From Palaemon carinicauda (lineage: Eukaryota; Arthropoda; Malacostraca; Decapoda; Palaemonidae): a DNA stretch of 64,000 nt. Position 1 is the first letter of the stretch. Each line of letters begins with the position of its first letter. Both the position numbers and the translations under genes were made by a program. The stretch spans positions 69,872,227 to 69,936,226 of the forward strand of contig NC_090739.1 of assembly GCF_036898095.1 (NCBI RefSeq). Direction: 5' to 3'. This document shows, piece by piece, positions 51,826 to 63,339 of the stretch. The notes under the pieces were generated by a model. The model saw only the letters and a list, made by a program, of their open reading frames with translations, ran no database searches and was not told the DNA's origin.

Positions 51826-52330
51826 CTAGATTCAACCATGGCATCTAAAATAAGGGCCTAGATCCTTGTGGAACACAAAAATACCAGTCAATGACCTAGG
51901 TTCTCCACATTGAAAGTGCCAAGGTTACGTCCTCCATACCATTGCATTTCTGAATGAGGGCATGGACTTTCACGAGAAGACTCTGACTCAAGGTAGGCTA
52001 CCTCAGTGTGTGCCAGACCAAGGTCTGGTGTCCTCAAGACATCCTTCCCCCTAATACACTCACACCTCGCCAGGACTGACGGTTAAGCAGAATGTTCCAG
52101 AAATACTGCTTCCCCGTTATTACAAGGACTAAACATGAAACGTAATCAGGGGCTGACAAAGGCCCGGGCAGGCCAACAACAATGGGAGAACTCCTGGCAA
52201 GGGACCCGCCAGAACCGGGAGGACTTCCAGGTTCTTCTCCTATTGTGGGTCATGGCGGTAGGGGCAATCACAGCCCTGTGCTCCATGGCATAGAAACCCT
52301 TCCCCCAGCATTCTTGGCAAACTAAAGTAC
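51826..52330. other. Unassigned sequence
   Basis: About 500 bp between truncated G and the AAT tract of S2. It is moderately GC-rich with no ORF above 60 codons and no recognised motif. It may be decayed element sequence belonging to E. Confidence 0.35.
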
Positions 52331-52508
52331 ATATTATTATTATTATTACAACCTAAACTACAACCCTTGTTGGAAAAGCTATAAGCCCAAGGGATCAAAC
52401 AGGAAAAAATAGCCCAGTAAGGAAAGGAAATAAGGAAATAAATAAACTACAAGAGAAGTAATGTACAATTAAAATGTTTTAAGAACAGCAAGAAAATTAA
52501 AATAAATA
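52331..52508 (-). repeat. Short retroposon S2, 3' part (reverse orientation)
   Basis: Starts with an ATT tract, then the reverse complement of the shared tail (aagcccaagggatcaaacag, atagcccagtaaggaaagg). It breaks at 52508, where element H begins, and resumes at 59004. Confidence 0.75.
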
Positions 52509-52838
52509 TGATATTTTAATTATAAAATAAATTTTTGAATATACTTACCCGGTGAATATATAATAGCTGCTGCTCCAGCGGCTCGACAGAAAACACACAC
52601 AAAAACTCGCGAGCGATCGCTATGAAGGTTGCGGGTGTGCCCACCAGCGCCAACTATCGGCCAGATACCGCATATACATGTAAACAGACCCAATTTTTCT
52701 CATCCCGCTGGGTCTCTATCGGGGAGGAAGGGGGGGCCTTTAATTTATATATTCACCGGGTAAGTATATTCAAAAATTTATTTTATAATTAAAATATCAT
52801 TTTTAACTTAGCCGGTGAATATATAATAGCTGATTCAC
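52509..52838. repeat. H left ITR (52509-52702) and ICR (52741-52838)
   Basis: The left edge gatattttaattataaaat pairs with the ICR. The ICR then continues with tttttaacttagccggtg, complementing the right edge at 58985-59003 apart from the last few bases. Confidence 0.87.
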
Positions 52839-53226
52839 ACCCATGGTGGTGGGTAGAGACCAGAGTTAATTAAGTTTACAGCGTATATGCTTAGAGTTTT
52901 TGACAGTTATATCATAACAAAACCCAAATATATAAAGGTACCTGGTAAGGAAGTTGACTTAGACGATTACTCTGCCTTATTAGTCTGTCTTCCTCACGAA
53001 GCCCAGCGATCCTCTTAGGATGCTGAAAGATTCCCAGGAGCTGAAGTATTAAGGGCTGCAACCCATACAACAGGACCTCATCAAACCCCTAATCTGGGCG
53101 CTCTCAAAAAATGACTTTGACCACCCGCCAAATCAACCAGGATGCGAAAGGCTTCTTAGCCTTCCGTACAACCCAAAAAACAATATTAAAAACATTTCAA
53201 GAGACAGATTAAAAAGGATATTGGAA

Positions 53227-54330
53227 TTAGGGTAATGTAGTGGTAGAACCCTCACCCACTACTGCACTCGCTGCAACGAATGGACCCAGTGTGTAGCAGT
53301 CCTCGTAAAGAGTCTGGACATCTTTTAAGTAAAATGACGCGAACACTGACTTGCTTCTCCAAAAAGTCGCGTCCATAATACTTTGCAGAGATTTATTTTG
53401 CTTGAAGGCCACGGAGGTTGCTATAGCTCTAACTTCGTGCGTCTTAACCTTAAGCAAACATCGGTCTTTCTCATTCAAGTGAGAATGAGCTTCTCGTATT
53501 AAAAATCTGATAAAATATGACAAAGCATTCTTTGACATAGGCAATGATGGTTTCTTAACTGAGCACCATAATGCCTCAGATTTACCTCGTAATGACTTAG
53601 TACGAGCTAAATAGAACTTAAGAGCTCTAACAGGACATAATACTCTTTCCAGTTCGTTGCCTACGATCTCTGATAAGCAAGGAATATCAAAAGATTTAGG
53701 CCAAGGACGAGAAGGCAGTTCATTTTTGGCCAGGAAACCAAGTTGAAGTGAACAAGTAGCTTTTTCTGTAGAAAAGCCGATGTTCTTACTGAAGGCATGA
53801 AGTTCACTGACCCTTTTAGCCGAAGCCAAGCACACTAGGAAAAGTGTCTTGAGGGTGAGATCCTTCATGGAGGCTGAATGTAATGGCTCAAACCTGTCTG
53901 ACATGAGGAACCTTAGGACCACGTCTAAGTTCCATCCAGGAGTTGCCAAACGACGTTCCTTAGAGGTCTCGAAAGACTTAAGGAGATCTTGGAGATCTTT
54001 ATTGTTGGAAAGATCTAAGCCTCTATGTCGAAAGACCGAAGCCAACATGCTCCTGTAGCCCTTAATCGTGGGAGCTGAAAGGGAGCGAACCTTTCTCAGA
54101 TGTAAAAGAAAATCTGCGATTTGGGCTACAGAGGTACTGGACGAGGACACAGATGCTGACTTGCACCAGTCTCGAAAGACTTCCCACTTCGACTGGTATA
54201 CTCTAATGGTAGAAGCTCTCCTCGCTCTTGCAATCGCACTGGCTGCCTCCTTCGAAAAGCCTCGAGCTCTTGAGAGTCTTTCGATAGTCTGAAGGAAGTC
54301 AGACGAAGAGCGGGGAGGCTTTGATGGACA
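53227..54330 (-). CDS. DIRS H tyrosine recombinase (intact YR domain)
   Basis: The frame is open from 54804 to 53227; YR sequence proper starts about 54330 (KPPRSSSDFLQTIERLSRAR). N-terminal DNA-binding part: RVYQSKWEVFRDWCKSASVS, IADFLLHLRKVRSL and TIKGYRSMLASVFRHRGLD. Catalytic part: LASAKRVSELHAF (Arg), RPWPKSF (likely Lys), KTHEVRAIATSVAFKQN (His-x-x-Arg) and FASFYLKDVQ (Tyr). All expected catalytic residues are present and the frame is unbroken, so this is one of two apparently functional recombinase frames in the window, the other being A1. The 5' part overlaps the MT frame at 54126-54330. No credible Met lies at the domain border. Confidence 0.87.
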   Translation of the reverse strand, partial: CPSKPPRSSSDFLQTIERLSRARGFSKEAASAIARARRASTIRVYQSKWEVFRDWCKSASVSSSSTSVAQIADFLLHLRKVRSLSAPTIKGYRSMLASVFRHRGLDLSNNKDLQDLLKSFETSKERRLATPGWNLDVVLRFLMSDRFEPLHSASMKDLTLKTLFLVCLASAKRVSELHAFSKNIGFSTEKATCSLQLGFLAKNELPSRPWPKSFDIPCLSEIVGNELERVLCPVRALKFYLARTKSLRGKSEALWCSVKKPSLPMSKNALSYFIRFLIREAHSHLNEKDRCLLKVKTHEVRAIATSVAFKQNKSLQSIMDATFWRSKSVFASFYLKDVQTLYEDCYTLGPFVAASAVVGEGSTTTLP

Positions 54331-55350
54331 TTCTTTACGTGGGGCTGACGTAACAGGTCTACCCTTAGAGGAAGACTTCTTGGAAAGTCTACCAGCCATT
54401 GAAGTACCTCGGTGAACCACTCTCTCGCGGGCCAGAGGGTAGCAACCAACGTCAACCTTGTCCCTTCGTGAGAGGCGAACTTCTGCAGTACCTTGTTGAC
54501 TATCTTGAATGGTGGGAATGCATATAAGTCCAGAAGAGACCAATCCAGTAGAAACGCGTCTATGTGGATTGCTTCTGTATCTAGGACTGGAGAGCAATAG
54601 ATTGGTAACCTTTTGGTCAACGAGGAGGCAAAGAGGTCTATGGTGGGTTGACCCCAAGTAGCCCAAAGACTCTTGCCCACGTCCTTGTGGAGGGTCCATT
54701 CCGTGGGTATCACCTGACCCCTCCGACTGAGACAGTCTGCCAAGACGTTCAAGTCCCCCTGGATGAATCTCGTCAACAGGGAGATGCCTCGATTTCTTGA
54801 CCATAAGAGAAGGTAAGGGCCCTTGCGATCTCGAGCAGCGTGAAGGAGTGTGTGCCTCCTTGCTTGGAGATGTACGCCAAAGCTGTGGTGTTGTCTGAGT
54901 TGACCTCTACCACTTAGTTTCGAAGAAGCTTCCGAATATCATCAAGGCCAAGTGGACTGCTAATAGCTCCTTGCCGTTGATGTGCATGCTCTTCTGACTT
55001 GAGGTCCACAGACCCGAGCATTCCCGACCGTCCAGGGTCGCACCCCAACCCAAATCCGACGCGTCTGAGAACAACACGTGGTTTGGGTTCTTGACTGCTA
55101 GGGATAGTCCCTCTCTCAGACTGATATTGCTGTCCCACCATTTCAGGCATGCCTTTACTGGTTCGGAGACTGGGAATGATACCGTCTCTAACGTCTTGTC
55201 CTAGTTCCAGTGAGAGGCTAGATGGAACCGGAGAGGCAGAAGGTGTAGTCTCCCTAGTGAGACAAACTGCTCCAGGGATGAGAGAGTCCCTACGAGACTG
55301 TTCCAACTCCTGACTGAACAAACGTTTTCTTTTCAGCATTAGTTGGACTT
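54126..55350 (-). pseudogene. DIRS H RNase H and MT-like region, frameshifted
   Basis: RNase H is visible in a frame that is not open throughout: HVLFSDASDLGWGATLDGRE, MHINGKELLAVHLALM and, after a frame change near 54915, VNSDNTTALAYISKQGG. The 54776-54126 frame then reads RFIQGDLNVLADCLSRRGQ, TIDLFASSLTKRLPIY, DAFLLDW, LYAFPPFKIVNKVL and LVATLWPAREWF, ending with FRLSKDSQELEAFRRRQ in overlap with YR. At least two frameshifts in RNase H; the MT-like part is intact. Confidence 0.7.
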
Positions 55351-55365
55351 CGAGCAGGGCTTGTT

Positions 55366-56064
55366 CTATTCGGTGGCAGACGGAAAAAGCCCGAAAAAAC
55401 TGGACTGCGAATCTCCATCCCCAAATATAGAATAATCTGGGATGGGATCAGTTGGGACTTTTAGGTTGACCAAAAGTCCCAACTCCCTGGCCAGACTCAA
55501 CGTCCAATGTAGATCCTGCAGACAGCGAAGACTGGACGATGCTCTGAGAAGCCAGTCGTCCAAGTACAGGGAGGCTCGGATCCCCGATAGATGGAGGGAT
55601 TTTGCCACATTCCTCATGAGCCTCGTAAACACGAGAGGAGCAGGACTGAGGCCAAAGCACAGGGCTCGAAACTGGTACCCCACATTCCTGTAAACAAACC
55701 TCAGAAACGGTTGGGAATCCGGGTGTATAGGAATGTGGAAGTATGCCTCCTGAAGGTCGAGAGAGACCATCCAGTCGCCTTCCATTAATGCTGTCAAGAC
55801 AGCCTGGTAGACTTCATCGTGAAGTTTGTCTTGACAATGAACACATTGAGCGCACTTGCCTCTTACGTACTCCTGCAGTGAACATGGCTGCCAGATCATT
55901 GGAGCCATCCCTGAGGGACTTGTTCCTGCAGAGAACGTGGCTGTCAGATCATTGGAGCCATCCCTGAAAGCCTTGTTTATGCATGACATAATTGTACAGC
56001 AAAACTTCAAACGCTCGAAAAAAAAACTCCTAACAGGAGATGGTCTAGCTCTGAAGTCGACCAT
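55366..56064 (-). pseudogene. DIRS H reverse transcriptase core
   Basis: Has DWMVSLDLQEAYFHIPIHPD (motif A), YQFRALCFGLSPAPLVFTRL (motif B region) and IRASLYLDDWLLRASSS (motif C), then LARELGLLVNL, after which the frame shifts (KVPTDPIPDYSIFG instead of the expected continuation). Upstream of about residue 75 the sequence no longer resembles an RT N-terminus and contains repeated pieces (GSNDLTATFS and GMAPMIWQPCS arms), so the fingers block is rearranged. It shows what families A1 and A2 have lost. Confidence 0.75.
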
Positions 56065-56419
56065 AAAATCTTGGAGCGTCTCATGGCCAGGCGCCAGGGA
56101 GAGTCTATGAGGTTTGAGAAGTCTATCTGGGCAGAGGCAGGAACTCCCGAGCCGAGAACTTCTCCCGTGTCATATCAGACTCTCGCTCTATAAGCCAGCT
56201 TAAAAGTAGGGAAAGCAAAGGCTGTCTCCCCCAAACTCCTCCTGGTGATAAACCAGTCGCCTAGCAAACGTAAAGCTCTCTTAGAAGAGCGAGAGAGCAC
56301 TAGCTTATAAAACAACGGCTTCGAAGTAGCTAGGCCTAGTGTAAACTCTGACGTTTAGGCGAACGAGGAGCAGCAGTTACAAAAAGATCCGGACAAAGAT
56401 CCTTAAAAATCAGCATGAT

Positions 56420-57572
56420 TTATTTAAAGTCCAAAGAGGGCTGAGCAGCTTTAGGCTCCTCTCCGTCTGACAGAGTCCTCAAGGGAATATCAGTAGGAGG
56501 GGGAACAGCAACTTCCTCATCTGAAGGAACCTTGTCCGACAATAGCCGAGTCTCAAGCAAGGGAGAGACCTGCCGTGGTGGCAATGCTTGACAAACAGAG
56601 TCCACACGCAAAGGAGCAACAGTAGCAGTCAAGGACGCTATGTCATGTAACTGCTTAAAGGACTGACCAGCAACAACCAACAGGTGCGGGAGGACGCTCG
56701 ACGTCAACTCGAGACTGCCTTGACTGCCTAGACTGAGCAGTCAAAACAACTCTTGACTGCGGTGCTTGACGCTCAACGTCAAAACAAGTCAACTTCGCTG
56801 GTTGGCGAACGTCCTGAACGTCAACAAGAGCATGCGGCAGCGGCTGAACGTCCACAAGCGGCTGAAAGTCAACACTGGACTGCATCGAGTGAGGCTCTAC
56901 AAAACGTGACTGACGTGACTTTGTAACGTCAACGTCAACAGGACGAGCAAAGGTTCGTTTGGGCGGCTGACGGCCAGGATCTCGATCAGCTAAGCGGCGA
57001 GGATCATCGTGAACCTGCTCAGCAGAATAGTCCTCCATAAGAGAGGCAAGCTTATTCTGCATGTCTTGCCGTACAACCCATTTAGGATCAACGGGAATGG
57101 TTGCGGTAAGAGACGAGGGTAACGTCTGTGACTGCAAAACCTTGCCTACAATAAGACTCTCGGAGCCTGTGTTACGCTTTTGTTTAGGCGGCGAGCAGTC
57201 TTCCGATGACTGCATAGGGTCAGAGCTGTCCTAATAGTTAAAACCAGGACGCTGGACCTGTCCTGAAAGGACTGACTTTCGCTTAAAGGGCCTCGAAACC
57301 TTGTTCCACGGTTTCTTATGCGAAAAGCCTTCGGATGACGAGGAGAAAATCGTCTCGCTCGTCTTATGGTAGGGGCGGTGTTGATGAGACACGCCTGAAA
57401 CCATAGAGGGAACGTCTGTTCGCTGATCAAGTCCTCTCGAACCCATAAGTCGTACGACATTACTTCTCCCCTGGGCTTGGGAGCTTGCAAGAGGTCTCGG
57501 ACTAGGCGAACGACAGGCACGAACAGACGAACCCTCGGTCGCAACACTGATATCACTTTGCGCAATTATCAC
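56420..57572 (-). pseudogene. DIRS H Gag-like region
   Basis: The N-terminus MIIAQSDISVATEGSSVRAC at 57572 matches the starts in A1 and A2, which supports it; the frame holds for 113 codons. A second frame, 57215-56655, is rich in DV/Q repeats (VDFQPLVDVQPLPHALVDVQ, RQSRQSRVDVERPP), and 56707-56420 holds DIASLTATVAPLRV. No 151-bp or 16-bp array is present, so those arrays are specific to family A. No zinc knuckle seen. Confidence 0.55.
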
Positions 57573-58842
57573 TTTATCACTACGATTTTCTGTTTTGCAC
57601 TTATTTCACTGAAATCGAATTTTTTAACAATTCACATTAGGTATGAATAAAACTGATTTCTACCTGAAGCACGCAATTCTACCCTCATCAAAAGGTTATA
57701 ATTGCGAAATCAGTCGTATAATGTAAGCACATTAATACAAGCAAAAAACAGTAAACATATTTTAAGATAAAAAGATCAGTGGCTGGGAAGGAGACTAAAC
57801 ACTAGTTCATTCAAAACTACGTTTTCAATCTCTCACCGTACAGTGCCTTGGGACGAGAATAAAAACTAAAAACGTTTTATCCTTTCTCCCCGTACAGAGA
57901 CTAGGGACGAGAGTAAAAAACTGACTCGAGAACAAAGTTACTCGCTTGGGACGAGAATAAAGATCGGAACGTTCTCTCTCCTCTCTCCCTCTCCGTCTCT
58001 ATCTCTCTCTCTCTCTCTTGATTTCGCACCGAAGAGAAGAGCCCACTTACCTTTCGTCAATAAACAGGTTATTTGACCAAAGGAAAAAACTGAAAGGTTT
58101 TTCAATTAAAAAGTTCCTTTAAAATAGTATTTAAAACATTTAAGCTTTGAAAGAAGAATGAACAAAACGTCAGAATCGATTTACTCTTTCTGCAAAGTGA
58201 AACCGTGATACTCTCTCTCTCTATCGTAATGATAGAGCGCAAACTGCGTAGCATAAATAAACTAAACGTTAGTTCATCTTTGAAACAGTACGAAGACTAT
58301 TCAAAGAAAATCTTTCATAAAATATCTACTAAAAAAATATTCATTTAATAAGTTTTAAATCATTTGCTCTGTAAAAGTTATTTACGATTGAAAGGGCTCA
58401 ACGTTGTTTAACTTCGGTTTCCAAGTTAGGACCGCCTACTCTCAGGAAAGGTCGCATATAAACAAATCATTAAAATTTATCTTGATGTTTATTATAAATG
58501 GAAAGCTAATCGAAGAGGCCTAATAAAGGCGGTTGAGATATAAAATATATAGAGGAAAATCTATAATTAATTTATAACGTGATAAGATAATTGCTAAAAG
58601 CCTAAAACACACTTCCGTACTAAGGGAAGGGTCGGCCATTTAAAAGTCAAAGAAAGTCCAAAAAAACAATCCAAAGTCATCAAAAATTAAATCTATCCAA
58701 AAACGAGTTCAAGATTTAAGTTGAAGATAAAACACCTGCACTGCGAAAGCTCAAACCAAAAGGAAGTACTTCACCAAATATGTTGAGAAAACTCCAGGTT
58801 ATACAGCGAGTATTGATACGTCTTGTCGTTAAGGCCGACAGA
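57573..58842 (-). other. H 5' leader (non-coding), with CT tract
   Basis: AT-rich, with a CT microsatellite (58000-58018) and sequence similar to the A leaders (acctgaagcacgcaattcta at 57662; agggaagggtcggccattt at 58621). It shows the uninterrupted version of the site where A2 entered A1. Confidence 0.75.
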
Positions 58843-59003
58843 GAAAAAATTAGGTCTGTTTACATGTATATGCGGTATCTGGCCGATAGATGGCGCTGGT
58901 GGGCACACCCGCAACCTTCATAGCGATCGCTCGCGAGTTTTTGTGTGTGTTTTCTGTCGAGCCGCTGGAGCAGCAGCTATTATATATTCACCGGCTAAGT
59001 TAA
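58843..59003. repeat. H right inverted terminal repeat
   Basis: Reverse complement of the inner left ITR (ggtctgtttacatgtatatg; gatcgctcgcgagtttttg), ending ccggctaagttaaa. Confidence 0.87.
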
Positions 59004-59428
59004 ATATTTAAAACTTTCATATATAAACTACAAAAACTTCATGAAACAAGATTAAGATAACCAATATAGAATAGTGTGCCTGAGTGTACCCTCAAGCAAG
59101 AGTACTCTATCCCAAGACATTGAAAGACTATGATAGAGGTTATGGCACTACTTAAGACTAGAGAACAATGGTTTGATTTTGCAGTGGCCTTGTCCTAGAA
59201 GACCTGCTTACCATAGATGAAAAGTCTCTGACACCCTTACCAAGAGGAAAGTAGCTATTGAACAATTATATTGTAGTGCAGCAGTTTTAACCCCTTGAAC
59301 GAAGAAAAATTGTTCAGTTATTTCAGTGTTGTCAGGTTTATAAGGACAGAAGAATGTGGAAAGAATAGAACAGACTATTCGGTGTATGTGTAGGCAAAGG
59401 AAAATTAGCCGTACTCACAGATAGTACA
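59004..59428 (-). repeat. Short retroposon S2, 5' part (reverse orientation)
   Basis: Reverse complement of the S1/S3 body: it contains the counterparts of caaggggttaactact (here ttttaaccccttg near 59288), ctgacaacact and cctttgcctacac. The two halves are separated by H. The outer 5' end beyond 59428 is not preserved. Confidence 0.75.
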
Positions 59429-60099
59429 GCCTAAAATGGTACCATCCTCTCTTTGAAGTTGCAACTCGATGGTAGAGGGAGGAGCAGGCGTCCAAGAAGG
59501 AAGAGGGATGGATGTCAAAAAAGCCTCCTCAGCTAACCTTGGAACAGAAAAAGTGTGTAAGAGGCCGTACAATCCTGTCCTGACTAGCTACCTGCCCGGC
59601 CATGACTCCAGCCCAGAAGGGTCAGAAACCACTCGTGTCATCCAACTCCCTTAAAAGATAGATGGTGGCACAGGAAGTCCTATCCTGTGTCTATAGCTGG
59701 CCATATTGGACTTCTTTGACCTCTTCCTCTTTTTCTTCCTCTTAGAATAAGAGTCGGAGGACAAAGAGCAGAACGAGGAAGAACAGCTTGCATGCTTCTT
59801 CCTCTTCCTGGCTCTGCAACCATCAACGACGACTCTTCCAAGGGGGGAAGGGGGAGAAACCACATGGGTTGCTAGGATAGGAGCCACAATACTGGGGCAC
59901 ACTCTCACATGCGAAAAGGTAGGCACATTCACAATGCTTTGACTCCTCCACAAGCAAAGGCGGAGAGTACTCCCCAGGGATTGAACCAGGGTCGTACGCT
60001 CGAGGCAACTAGAGCAGTCGCAACCTTGGAGGAGACAAAAGCAACAAAAGACTTCACTAATTTTCTTGGGCGTTGTCCAGGTCGATCCCGACGAACGCT
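59429..60099 (-). other. Unassigned spacer with a basic, Ser-rich ORF fragment
   Basis: A minus-strand frame from 60124 to 59651 (157 codons) ends with CRARKRKKHASCSSSFCSLS and KRKKKRKRSKKSNMASYRHR, a basic Ser-rich composition like some Gag proteins. No family motif or partner domain was found, and nearby frames share the composition, so it may be a Gag fragment or chance. Low confidence that it is a gene. Confidence 0.25.
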
Positions 60100-60799
60100 T
60101 CTTCCCATTAAGGCCACACGCCACCCTTTGAGATACTACCGCTAGAGGGTTAATCTGTCCTTTGACTGCCCAATCAGTACTACATTGGATACCTCTCTAT
60201 GGTTACGGCTCATTTTTCCTTTGCCTACATATACAGTACTCCAAATAGTCTGGCCTATTCTTTCCACATTCTCCTCTGTCCTCATACAACTGACAACACT
60301 GAGATTATTAAACAATTGTTCTCCGCTCAAGGGGTTAACTACTTCACTGTAATTGTTCAATGGCTACTTCCCTCTTGGTAAGGGTAGAAGAGACTCTTTA
60401 GCTATGGTAGGCTGCTCTTCTAGAGGAAAGACACCAAATAAACAAACCATTGTTTTCCGGTCTTGGGTAGTGCTAAAGCCTCTCAACCATGGTCTTCCAC
60501 TGTCTTAGGGGTAGAGTTCTCTTGCTCAGGTACACTATTCTATCTTGTTCTTTTCCTTTTGTTTTTTAAGTTCTTAAATTTTATATATAAAAGATTTACC
60601 TAAATGTTGTTACTGTTCTTAAAATATTTCCTTTTAATTGTTCACTACTTCTCTTGTAGTTTATTTATTTCCTTTCCTCACTGGGCTATTTTTCCCTATT
60701 AAAGCACTTAAGCTTATAGCATCCTACTTTTCCCACTAGGGAGTTAGCTTAGATGATGATCATCATGATGATAATAATAACAATAATTATAACAATAAC

Positions 60800-60854
<55 letters not shown>

Positions 60855-60855
60855 C
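60100..60855 (+). repeat. Short retroposon S3 with AAT-rich tail
   Basis: Same-strand homologue of S1: gagatactaccgctagaggg at 60131, caaggggttaactacttc near 60329, and tcctcactgggctatttttc near 60675 leading to the common tail. It ends in a compound gat/aac/aat microsatellite (60750-60853). Confidence 0.75.
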
Positions 60856-63339
60856 CCTCTACAAGAAGCAGAGAGGAAATGTGAATCTACAGCCAGTTTA
60901 GCCATAAACTGGTTGCAGCATCCACCGTTCCCTGGCAAACACGAACTTCTTGCTTCCATTCCATCACTTCAACAACCCACTTCCGACAAGAGAAAGAAAA
61001 TATAGTTTTTGAGAGGAGCTGACTGTACATGTGCAAGCATCAGTAGCCGAATCAACAGTGAAGGCTCTCCAGCTGGAAAGGAGGTGGGGATACTCCCCCC
61101 ACACCCTCACCAACTTGATAACTGCTTATTTTCCTACTTGAGCACACGCTGAATCGATCTCCATAATCAAAGGTTTGTATGCTACATAGGAACAATCAAC
61201 TATTCAAATTAAAATGTATGATAAAAATATTAAAAAGCCATGGATAGGATGCAATAGTATAACAGTAATCTTTATGCCTGAATACAAAACTGAAGCGTCT
61301 TTGATAGGAGGGAGGACAGCACTCATTAACTGTCATTAACTATCTCATTAACAATTTCAGAAGTCGTTCGAGTTCTGCTGAAGACAAACCTCTATTTTGA
61401 AAGACAAAAGGTTCATGTATGTGTTGAAACAATTAACTTTCACTGTCAAAATAAACATTAGCTAAGTGATGAAAAGTGAAACACTAGGATGCATTGAAAC
61501 ATTACCTAACCTAATATGACCAAATTCCAGCTTTTAGGTGGGACAGCCCCACTTTATCAACGTCTGCCCCACTTTTTTTAAAGTTAGCAAAATGTCAAAT
61601 TTTTATTCCATTTTGTAAGTTTTGCCCTGCTTTTTTGTGCTACAGAAACAAAACTCCCCATTTTAATGAAATAGTACTGATGTTTTGTTTGATTTTGCCA
61701 TTTCACTAACTGGTAATTTCCATTGTCTTCTCCAACTGCTACGATACCCAATGAAGTAAATTAAAACAGTATTATAGACTGTAAAGTGTATAATGTGCAG
61801 CCCTTTGCAGCTGCTGAAGATGGCGGAATAAAGGGCCAAGAAAGTCAACGAAGGTACGATGGTAGTATACATATGGAATATCCCGCTTTTACAGAGAAAA
61901 AAAAAACTGGTCACAATAACTTAACCTAATTAAGGGTATGGGGTTTTTACTGACTCAATGAGCTTTGCCAATGCTACAAAGTTCCCTTAACCTGACCCTG
62001 GGTCCCACATTGCTTTCAAAACCTCTAATAAATAATCGATCTTTGATTAGGTCTATCAATATCAAAAGCATGAGACTTATTTTGTTTCAACCCCCTAAAA
62101 AACCTCAATCTATTATGGTCTTGGGGTGCACATATGATAGCGGCAACCTGTATGTATGATTACGGCTAACTTAAAATATGGCAGTGGAAGGGGGGATCGC
62201 AGAGGGCATTAGGCCCCCCCCCCCACCCGCTACGTTAGGTAAGGACACAGCTTGTAGGTTAGGGTAGGGGGAAAAATTTGGGTTAGTTGGTCAATTTTTA
62301 ATTCAACTAGGAGGAATTGGCCGCTGATATACAAGGGCTCCATGGTCTTCAACTATTGTTAATCGTGCAATCGGGCCTCTATAGTTAGACCTAGGCAGTC
62401 GGATATACTATGATTGAGGCAAATAAAACATACTCTTGTCAAAATAATGCATGTCAGGTATACCCTACATTGGCTAAGCTATCTACTGAAGCCTTATTTC
62501 ATTAAACCAAATATAATTTTATCGGCCTAATCTCATGATACACTCGTTGGCAGTTCACACAAAGTAAGACAAGTGCGTTTATGGAGGCCTATAGTGATAT
62601 CTTCCAATATCTACAAGCCATCTTATGATACCGGAAATGTACGGCAAGTTCAAACAAATAAAACAAATAGCTTTACCGGTATGCATTATAATACATCATT
62701 TGTTTTAGGGAGCTACTATATACGAAATGGCCAAGGGTTTGATTACATCTGGATTCCATCTATTAGGTAAATAATTTCCCGAGCAGATTCTTATTACCTT
62801 GGTCTAGGCGTATTGCCCTTACCCTAAAGCTGGGTGCAAATAGGCCTATCACAAACAACAATTGCTACACATCTCAGGCTGGTAAATAAATGACACAACA
62901 TGTTACCTGGCCTTACAACATTACCTGCCACAACCTGTCACTCTAACTGCAAACACAGAAATAGCAGTAGTAGCGACTTGGCAAGTTGGCACACCTCCTT
63001 CCTTCCCAACACCAACACAACCTGTTTAGACTTTGGACAGAAGACGAGATATTAATAGCAGTTGCCAAACGATAACAAGAGTGAGTTCTGGTTTGTTTGT
63101 GTGATTATTCACTGTATTCAAAGTATCAAAATGTATGAATGGTTAAACATAAATAAATGCTGGGTTTTGTATAAGAAGCTCAATAGTTTGTCTAAGTTCT
63201 TAAATAGTCGCAATCAAGTGGTATGTATTTTTGTTTGAGAGAAAAAGGCGTGGAATCATAATTGTTGGTGATTTCGTCACACATAAAGACGTGTTAAGAT
63301 AAGATCAAACAATTAGGCAGAGAAAAAAAATCTACAAAT
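60856..63339. other. AT-rich sequence, no coding gene recognised
   Basis: About 2.5 kb with only short ORFs, a poly-C run at 62216-62225 and no repeat family that I recognise. On the minus strand about 62920-63080 could be a non-coding first exon, ending in gtggcag followed by gtaatg as a donor, but this is speculative. Confidence 0.4.

Larger units (their letters stand above)
52509..59003 (-). mobile_element. DIRS1-like retrotransposon H (6.5 kb)
   Basis: Full length with ITRs, an ICR, and YR, RNase H, RT and Gag-like regions on the minus strand. It is related to A and G. It is inserted in S2: joining the flanks aaaataaat and tatttaaaac restores the repeat without obvious duplication. Unlike A it keeps RT motifs A, B and C, although the RT/RNase H frame is broken and the N-terminal RT block upstream of motif A was not found. 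Confidence 0.88.

Noticed and set aside
60738..60855. AAT/GAT-rich tract as a telomeric or centromeric repeat
   Set aside because: It is the compound tail of retroposon S3, like the AAT tails of S1, J1 and J2.
61663..61914. Small ORF with a hydrophobic stretch as a host gene
   Set aside because: 83 codons, AT-rich, no motif, no splice context; indistinguishable from chance.
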